Shown here: positions 6,101 through 8,623 of the stretch, one piece after another
Position numbering within the stretch: the stretch's first letter is position 1
How the letters are laid out: each line of letters starts with the position of its first letter
DNA from: Lachnospiraceae bacterium
GTDB lineage: Bacteria > Bacillota > Clostridia > Lachnospirales > Lachnospiraceae
NCBI GenBank assembly: GCA_003488965.1
Contig: DNJW01000318.1
Coordinates: forward strand, 3,955-12,577
Reading direction: 5' to 3'
DNA length: 8,623 nt
Position numbers and translations under genes: made by a program
Notes under the pieces: model-generated
The model's database searches: none
Told to the model about the DNA's origin: nothing
Seen by the model: the letters and a program-made list of their open reading frames with translations, nothing else

Positions 6101-8623
6101 TTGCACCCGTTCGCCGCACATAGCCTGTCTGATAAAGGTCATGGAAATTTCCCTGTTCATCCTGCCCACAAACTGTTCTGCAATAAGCTGCGAAAAGTCC
6201 TTTGTTACCGGCATCCATTGCCCGTTCCTCCATTCAATCTGGCATTTTTTTGTTATAGGGTCTCCCAGCAATACCCCTGACAAATCCGGACACCACATAT
6301 TTAAGCTTTCGGCCGGGCCGTTGATTTCCCATTTTTCCCCCCACGCCCTAATCACTATCTGTGCCGGATAAATTTGAACCTCCCCGTTGATAAAGTCTCC
6401 GTCCTGCGGCAAAAAGGCCTCCTGATTGACAGAACTTACTTTGCCGTTACGGAACTTCATGAACACCACATCGCCGATACTGTAAATTGTTTTTCTCTGC
6501 TCCCGTATCACATAAACTGCGGGCTTGCTTTTCCCGTAATTAATGCGCAGTTCCAGCTGATATTCTCCGTCCTTTTTCCCTTTATTTTCCTTTTTGCCCA
6601 TAATAATGCCTACATACTGGCAGGTTTCATTTATTTCTTCTTCGCTGTCAAACAAGCTGACAATGGCTGTCTCTCCGTCATGCTTTGCCTGCTGAAAATT
6701 GACTTTCCTCCCAACTGTCACAATCCCGCTGCCATCCTTTGCCCACATATGGCAGGCCAGCGTCTGCTCCGCATCCAGTTTCTTCCTTCTTTCAAACCGG
6801 AGACGGCTGCTCTGAACCCTTCCTTTTTTCCAAAATGCCAGCAGTTCCTTTACATAATTCCTTTTCCTTAAACAAGCTTCCAAATGTACCATAAAGGCAA
6901 GAAGCATCCTATACTTCTCCTCCGTCGCATCCTTCCACTCAAAGCCGTTTTCATCGTATAAACGGCTATATAAATCCATAATGAATTCCAGCCGCAGCTG
7001 TTCCCAAGATTGCTCCCCTAAAGCGGTTTTCTCCTGCTCCAATTGCTGTATCAGCAGCTTCTGGTAATAAAAGCTTGTATCCGTGGTAAATTCGTCAATT
7101 ACCTGGATTATAATTTTCAGTATGCCGAACAGACTGTTCCTGCCCTCTGGAGACATAGGCTGCAGCTGGAGCAGCTTTACCATTTCATAACGCACCAGAC
7201 TGGAAAGCTGGTTTTGCGTGTTGACCGATACCATATCATCCGCCCACTCCTGAATCCAAGAATATTTGAAATTCTCCTCTTCCGACTCAAGAGCCGCGGA
7301 CAGCCGCATGGTTAAAGCCATTTTTTTGCTTTCATCATTAAAATTAACTGCGTTAAGAGAACCAATCTGTCTCCATTCTTCATGGCTGGGCGCTTTCTCC
7401 TTTATTAACTGCTGTATATTTACAAGAAACTGGGGACTTTTGCTTAAAGCACTAATCCAGGAATTCGGCAGCTTTTCCATATATTCTGGATATGCCTGAT
7501 AAGCCAGAAGCAGTGCATACCGGGAACGGATGCTCTCTATCCCATTTTCAAAAATCATGCTGCATACATCTGCCGCACAAGATTGGCTGCCCCCTGCAAA
7601 CCATGGATTTTCTTCTCTTCCGCCTTCTTTTCCATGCTCCGCAAGGCTGGAGCATGCCCAATGTGCCGCCACATCCAAAGCATCCCCGTTACACAGCCTG
7701 CCTATTTCTTCATTTAATTCCCCGTCTCCCGAACGGACGATATCTATCTGGTTTACTACCCAGCCAGGCAGCAGTACATTTACCTTTCCTACACCTATCC
7801 TATGTAATATCCTATTGGCATAGCATCCCAATAGACAAACCGCCTGCGCCCATGGCTTATATCCCTCCGGACTATACAATTTGTCCGATTCATTAAAGAA
7901 ATAACGGGGATTCGGGCAAGACAAGGCAGCGCTCCATTGCAGTATCAGAAAAACAAAATTAAAATTTTCCTCTTCTTTATCAATACTCATAAGAATCTGC
8001 TGCATAATCGGAATTGCCGCGAAAATTTTAAGGGCAACATAATTTTTTCTTAATTTTGGGTATTTCCCCCAATTCTTCTTTCCCTTTTCCCCTATGGATT
8101 CCATCCATGGGCATGCTGTCTTCCGAAGGATTTCCTCCCATGTATAGTTTGCCGCCTGGTACGGTATGAATTTTTTCTGGACATAGTTCAGGCTGTTTAT
8201 TTCTCCTGGCATTCCCTCCATCCTTTGGGAAACCTTCCACAGCTTGTTAATTTCCCTAATACTGTAATCGGGATTGGACTTTAATGCGGCCATCCATAGG
8301 ATATTTTGCCACATCACCGCGCACAGCCTGATAAATTCATCGTTCTCAGCGTAAGGGGATATCCAAAAGTTCTTGTAATATTCCGCTCCTGTCTGAAAAT
8401 GTTCCCGCAGAAAAATATATTTGTAAGATTCCTTCAGCAACTGTTCTGCACTGCCTTTAAATTGAATTTTCGCCGCCAGTTCCATCATATCCGGCCTGGT
8501 AAACCAGTCAAAAGGAAACATAGATATCAGTCCAAACACCGCCTCCTGGCAAAGACTCAGTATTTCAATTGCCAGATTCCATGCCAGCTGTCCATAGATA
8601 CCGTTCAGCACATTTTTAATAAA
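134..8623 (-). CDS. Giant multidomain protein of unknown function, 5' end outside the window (at least 2825 aa)
   Basis: A single uninterrupted frame ends at TAA (136-134) and is open to the window edge. Numbering here starts at the GTG at 8611-8609. The 12 bases before that GTG contain no G at all, so there is no Shine-Dalgarno sequence, and the four codons upstream are sense codons, so I treat the gene as 5'-partial. Architecture: helical residues 1-600, beta-rich modules from 601 to about 2487, helical residues 2488-2825. Tryptophan is frequent (about 70 by hand count, roughly 2.4%). I see no P-loop, no convincing catalytic motif, no clear transmembrane helix and no Cys pairs typical of zinc binding, so a cytosolic scaffold, receptor or binding role is inferred. 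Repeated beta modules recall OB/S1-like or SH3-like barrels, but that fold assignment is by eye. The + strand is pyrimidine-rich along the window, as expected for one long minus-strand gene. I do not recognise the family. That it is a real gene is very secure; its function is not. Confidence 0.95.
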   Translation of the reverse strand, partial: FIKNVLNGIYGQLAWNLAIEILSLCQEAVFGLISMFPFDWFTRPDMMELAAKIQFKGSAEQLLKESYKYIFLREHFQTGAEYYKNFWISPYAENDEFIRLCAVMWQNILWMAALKSNPDYSIREINKLWKVSQRMEGMPGEINSLNYVQKKFIPYQAANYTWEEILRKTACPWMESIGEKGKKNWGKYPKLRKNYVALKIFAAIPIMQQILMSIDKEEENFNFVFLILQWSAALSCPNPRYFFNESDKLYSPEGYKPWAQAVCLLGCYANRILHRIGVGKVNVLLPGWVVNQIDIVRSGDGELNEEIGRLCNGDALDVAAHWACSSLAEHGKEGGREENPWFAGGSQSCAADVCSMIFENGIESIRSRYALLLAYQAYPEYMEKLPNSWISALSKSPQFLVNIQQLIKEKAPSHEEWRQIGSLNAVNFNDESKKMALTMRLSAALESEEENFKYSWIQEWADDMVSVNTQNQLSSLVRYEMVKLLQLQPMSPEGRNSLFGILKIIIQVIDEFTTDTSFYYQKLLIQQLEQEKTALGEQSWEQLRLEFIMDLYSRLYDENGFEWKDATEEKYRMLLAFMVHLEACLRKRNYVKELLAFWKKGRVQSSRLRFERRKKLDAEQTLACHMWAKDGSGIVTVGRKVNFQQAKHDGETAIVSLFDSEEEINETCQYVGIIMGKKENKGKKDGEYQLELRINYGKSKPAVYVIREQRKTIYSIGDVVFMKFRNGKVSSVNQEAFLPQDGDFINGEVQIYPAQIVIRAWGEKWEINGPAESLNMWCPDLSGVLLGDPITKKCQIEWRNGQWMPVTKDFSQLIAEQFVGRMNREISMTFIRQAMCGERVQWIFSYEPGLNYGIFSEFMDKECCKELIRRQSETDKGAGLIMNLRLNVGEGDRPLLSLSGAWPIDDKNIRWKNQFAGEDMFVIKKNENGRWRIGSRVPEIGKEIVVNISGRRHPSKNADKVNVQLEGEWDFRGQRNASVNVELIPSRRLSSSLEYEQLYRILNMKAGDFVELNYVECKRDINGYYPAYLTSGIRVKCAAESFSALNVNDTEPQLLYEKRRCVIEYIGTKSFREENADFKPYVTEELYRYDGPFQGIIAEVPENIQGSQEQMLEITVNLLIGGEIQYIKAPASAFALLPVYVGEPVIVEWADGGWKFTVQPRNICVRALWNLKNHKAEQGCVPEGRAIGIAAISGMGTGLLTQGSNAILHFYRQNIELENREKTIQTERHFSQVQKGTFRRCSTRIFPETYETLILKACDEDLNLIGEARNEEYDEAEEWKAEIKVRYFSVIEGEAFYDLRRVFVPLHVNDKKEQEKALEQNEEYLQDYREWYETGEFHAVGGMKRNGENVIIRLYNISVPMDVSVPEEEFQWTKTVPLKEEEHPWLQGKGYRSDEVRVKLQLKDNTWTASYQEAEPMWLNQDFANLFNGDYENGVEQVLYFAGIDENEKMRFEWGYGYKLLASQEDVTDMDGNLVSQELFCGDKIIRFCLIEGEGEFGWRMRVAVNGIVHELEHRIMEDGLHDVIQLLEVCRDIKKRQVKIQQVSMVTREIGSSGWTMESMPNAMLDDASVEELLKLDTEEDVFVILGKQEISKDKGKMTSLRFSYIPLDGDVSQTQILEDKVLCLVAGGIRDNYSPRSSRIVNDCSIDFYLQKELPERNLQEEKGKWSAETRKNSRRKVHLRVNVPRRYFSLDESRLRVLQNENPFAYYRSNMLVRLRSRRENSKTDWNGSVIAAPLRSEKCLKEWVLNKQPRLVILGNRMKTNHIQIEIAPGILSLIKKNAIQEKPMPGALASLRMEGEELKAELLLPGDGSYIPKDGRAVELLVMDGALNGYGTLMNKKNKEEEEKNKQRFDFTVAGFPQLRIKDEEFLEQVITEEPPRLAYLSSNFRGEFCIHKSRHVAAVFLKIDKVSQNPILEKRAPQIKQIETKWNYISCKDGTIGEIIRYVERGRWHYHDQRTGIWQADEEKMVQVNWPDSDSQRGVIYSNIPLFPAAGNRLRYTERELEQMGFCYSARELCENGLPEKGGWYPVAAANTERIWIELLPGRVLDIPKKYLFIGSKGRSLANMAPQVFAAGDEIKLGETKRTADELPKILVEDVRFGMRFAFRKGVAYLPVEDVRKGGLVLGSGRFHVTLPEADTENWTIGSVGRLDMDNTLSCCNETPVLKPGDVVMLVYDRKFGFQISGMPQITVRLSYRSLWRELKWLYDYLWNRKNAADNLFQDGIPVRVSHVTEENGQPACMVLYEQPIQDQFDEGTELCCNVIGGISDTKGTHEIVLRSGGYLFKVNGKEFISGLSEADSRYVCQKLSDAGICFWMHREQDGWQPGLREDSAGDSVQLELLACIPQADGIVCRDIVRYQLWWLPARQAARVRNVPAEHIFQALQKKKEKLFQAQIMKNGTVSLIHAAGSHTRFVTMGGDNQVVRVIPLVMMEEQREETYHYLAELHPGGDIVSLLAEHELNIKTAEPIPVNVVKKEEREMVVVPVMMKREKLNLSPWMIAAYRESYRNGRFSGEIFAGCLPERYRDYTAVIKQSIQDAEEGKYQVPDTSIEGKLVYLHSIWSNPVMPQEKKKSMINAETAVLRQWVRSVGLTMATGFDAKYSGIKVQEMDLLPSLAAVLMLDRSVLDRDECKKLAVHLSRVLGMLCNNSLCQEYILNQWLLQKEQGQMWARLSGLSLGGENIEGQASPAFDGRLTVTQKKNIIYGCRSIKNHKSYPEELRTTAECLLFAVGAEEDYSSLYEKLKRDKSLVCSRLAYMYRTFLPGAGLMTAADKLDWSSRNAMEKCFQILARENSKPVTLITDNVFPMKAAEKKWAAELCRTVLNWK
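137..1150 (-). other. C-terminal helical region (residues 2488-2825)
   Basis: After a last mixed segment the sequence turns into likely helices: around 2497-2507, 2522-2540, 2573-2590, 2610-2646, 2650-2666, 2716-2728, 2733-2760 and 2776-2823. Several have Leu/Ala-rich faces (for example 2611-2620 and 2631-2646). The protein ends with a basic, Trp-containing helix directly before the stop. There is no catalytic motif that I recognise. By position it could be a second protein-protein interaction domain, matching the N-terminal helical part, although it is poorer in tryptophan (about 8 in 338 residues). Confidence 0.55.
2039..2116 (-). other. Beta segment D (residues 2166-2191), resembles the second half of module B
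   Basis: Gly-Asp-Val-Val (2167-2170) is followed by Tyr2174, a basic turn, a Phe-Gly-Phe-x-Ile strand (2178-2182), and a Gly-x-Pro turn leading to Ile-x-Val-Arg (2188-2191). In module B the same register gives Gly-Glu-x-Val (1138-1141), Trp1145, Trp-x-Phe (1150-1152) and Ile-x-Val-Arg (1159-1162). In this copy an aromatic helix-like stretch with several Trp and Tyr (2194-2209) follows directly. Confidence 0.45.
3017..3121 (-). other. Possible third module start (residues 1831-1865) with an expanded Lys/Glu loop
   Basis: A Tyr-Gly-Thr-Leu-Met strand (1831-1835) is followed by a loop made almost only of Lys, Glu, Asn and Gln (1836-1849) and then a Phe-Asp-Phe-Thr-Val strand (1850-1854) and a Gly-Phe-Pro turn. 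This matches the first half of module A, where Gly-Ile-Ile-Met is followed by another Lys-rich loop. The second half of the module is not obvious here. The loop is probably a flexible solvent-exposed hairpin. Confidence 0.4.
4619..4696 (-). other. Charged helix (residues 1306-1331) interrupting the beta region
   Basis: This stretch is dominated by Lys, Glu, Gln, Asp and Tyr with a spacing that suits one long amphipathic helix, and it lies near the middle of the protein between beta-strand segments. It could be a rigid spacer between two halves of the beta array or a short coiled-coil contact. It is too short to call a coiled coil with confidence. Confidence 0.4.
5150..5347 (-). other. Beta module B (residues 1089-1154), second copy of the internal repeat
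   Basis: It shares with module A the Gly-Ile-Ile strand (1091-1093 against 668-670), an Asn-containing polar loop, a Leu-Glu-Ile-x-Val strand (1108-1112 against Leu-Glu-Leu-x-Ile 686-690), and a Gly-Glu-x-Val strand (1138-1141 against Gly-Asp-x-Val 713-716) ending in an aromatic residue (W1145 against F720) and a Gly turn. The total length differs by only one residue. The copies are strongly diverged, so this is an old duplication and leaves no DNA-level repeat. Confidence 0.55.
6422..6616 (-). other. Beta module A (residues 666-730), first clear copy of the internal repeat
   Basis: The module opens with a Tyr-Val-Gly-Ile-Ile-Met strand (666-671), then a Lys/Glu/Gly loop (672-683), then a strand with Leu-Glu-Leu-x-Ile (686-690). 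A spacer leads to Gly-Asp-Val-Val (713-716), Met718, Phe720 and an Asn-Gly-Lys turn (722-724) before a last Val strand. The same order and similar spacing are found in module B at 5150-5347, which is the basis for calling it a repeat. The pattern is OB/S1-like in general shape, but I cannot confirm the fold. Confidence 0.55.
6812..8611 (-). other. N-terminal helical, Trp-rich region (residues 1-600) of the giant protein
   Basis: This part reads as a run of amphipathic helices separated by short loops with Pro, Gly and Asn, for example around residues 8-33, 90-110, 192-232, 360-380, 430-460 and 490-550. About 21 tryptophans fall in 600 residues (3.5%), several in a helix-start context such as SW, PW or EW. 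The most hydrophobic stretches (8-33, 192-210, 217-232) contain Glu, Gln or Lys, or are short, so I do not call them membrane segments. A helical-repeat or all-alpha interaction domain fits. No TPR, HEAT or ankyrin consensus is clear by eye. It ends in a basic stretch near 595-612 that leads into the beta-rich part. The secondary structure is inferred from residue pattern only. Confidence 0.6.

Larger units (their letters stand above)
1151..6811 (-). other. Central beta-rich tandem-module region (residues 601-2487)
   Basis: For almost 1900 residues the sequence alternates short hydrophobic strands with polar turns, with few long helices. Recurrent elements are a Gly-Asp/Glu-x-Val strand (residues 713-716, 1002-1005, 1138-1141, 1477-1480, 2167-2170, 2332-2335) and a Trp strand after a turn (NGQW 796-799, NGRW 924-927, DGGW 1147-1150, DNTW 1400-1403, RGRW 1947-1950). 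This suggests perhaps ten or more diverged small beta-barrels in tandem. S1/OB-like domains also end in a Gly-Asp-x-Val strand, so nucleic-acid binding is possible, but the aromatic residues of a real S1 or cold-shock RNA-binding face are not evident. SH3-like or Ig-like barrels are alternatives. A charged helix at residues 1306-1331 is the clearest interruption. The last stretch (2361-2487) is mixed. Confidence 0.6.

Noticed and set aside
6374..6871. Open frame of 165 codons on the + strand, the longest one opposite the gene.
   Set aside because: It lies entirely antisense within the giant gene and its translation is low-complexity Phe/Leu/Pro/His-rich, as expected from the complement of a purine-rich coding strand.

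Overview
The window is almost entirely one very long gene on the minus strand. It ends with TAA at 136-134 and runs without a stop to the right-hand edge (8623), giving at least 2825 codons. Its reading frame is still open at the edge. The only start near the edge, a GTG at 8611-8609, has no ribosome-binding site in the 12 bases before it, so the true start probably lies outside the window. Open frames on the + strand and the short ones on the minus strand all lie inside this gene and look like shadows. There is no RNA gene, mobile element, CRISPR array or riboswitch that I can support.

Moving from the N-terminus (right) to the C-terminus (left), the protein has three parts. Residues 1-600 (8611-6812) look helical and are rich in tryptophan. 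Residues 601 to about 2487 (6811-1151) are a long series of beta-strand-rich segments. Several of these resemble each other, with a Gly-hydrophobic strand, a charged loop, a second strand, and then a Gly-Asp/Glu-x-Val strand often followed by a Trp strand. Residues 2488-2825 (1150-137) look helical again. I see no signal peptide in the part present, no clear membrane segment, and no P-loop, nuclease or protease motif that I trust. The picture is of a giant soluble scaffold, receptor or binding protein built from repeated small beta-barrels between two helical ends. I do not recognise the family, and the function is unknown.

The left 133 bases follow the stop codon and hold no convincing terminator. 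The moderate base composition, Lys/Glu/Ile-rich protein and purine-rich coding strand suggest a Firmicute, perhaps a gut clostridium of the Lachnospiraceae type. That is an impression from composition, not a proof. No neighbouring gene is visible, so operon context, the usual best clue for such a protein, is missing.
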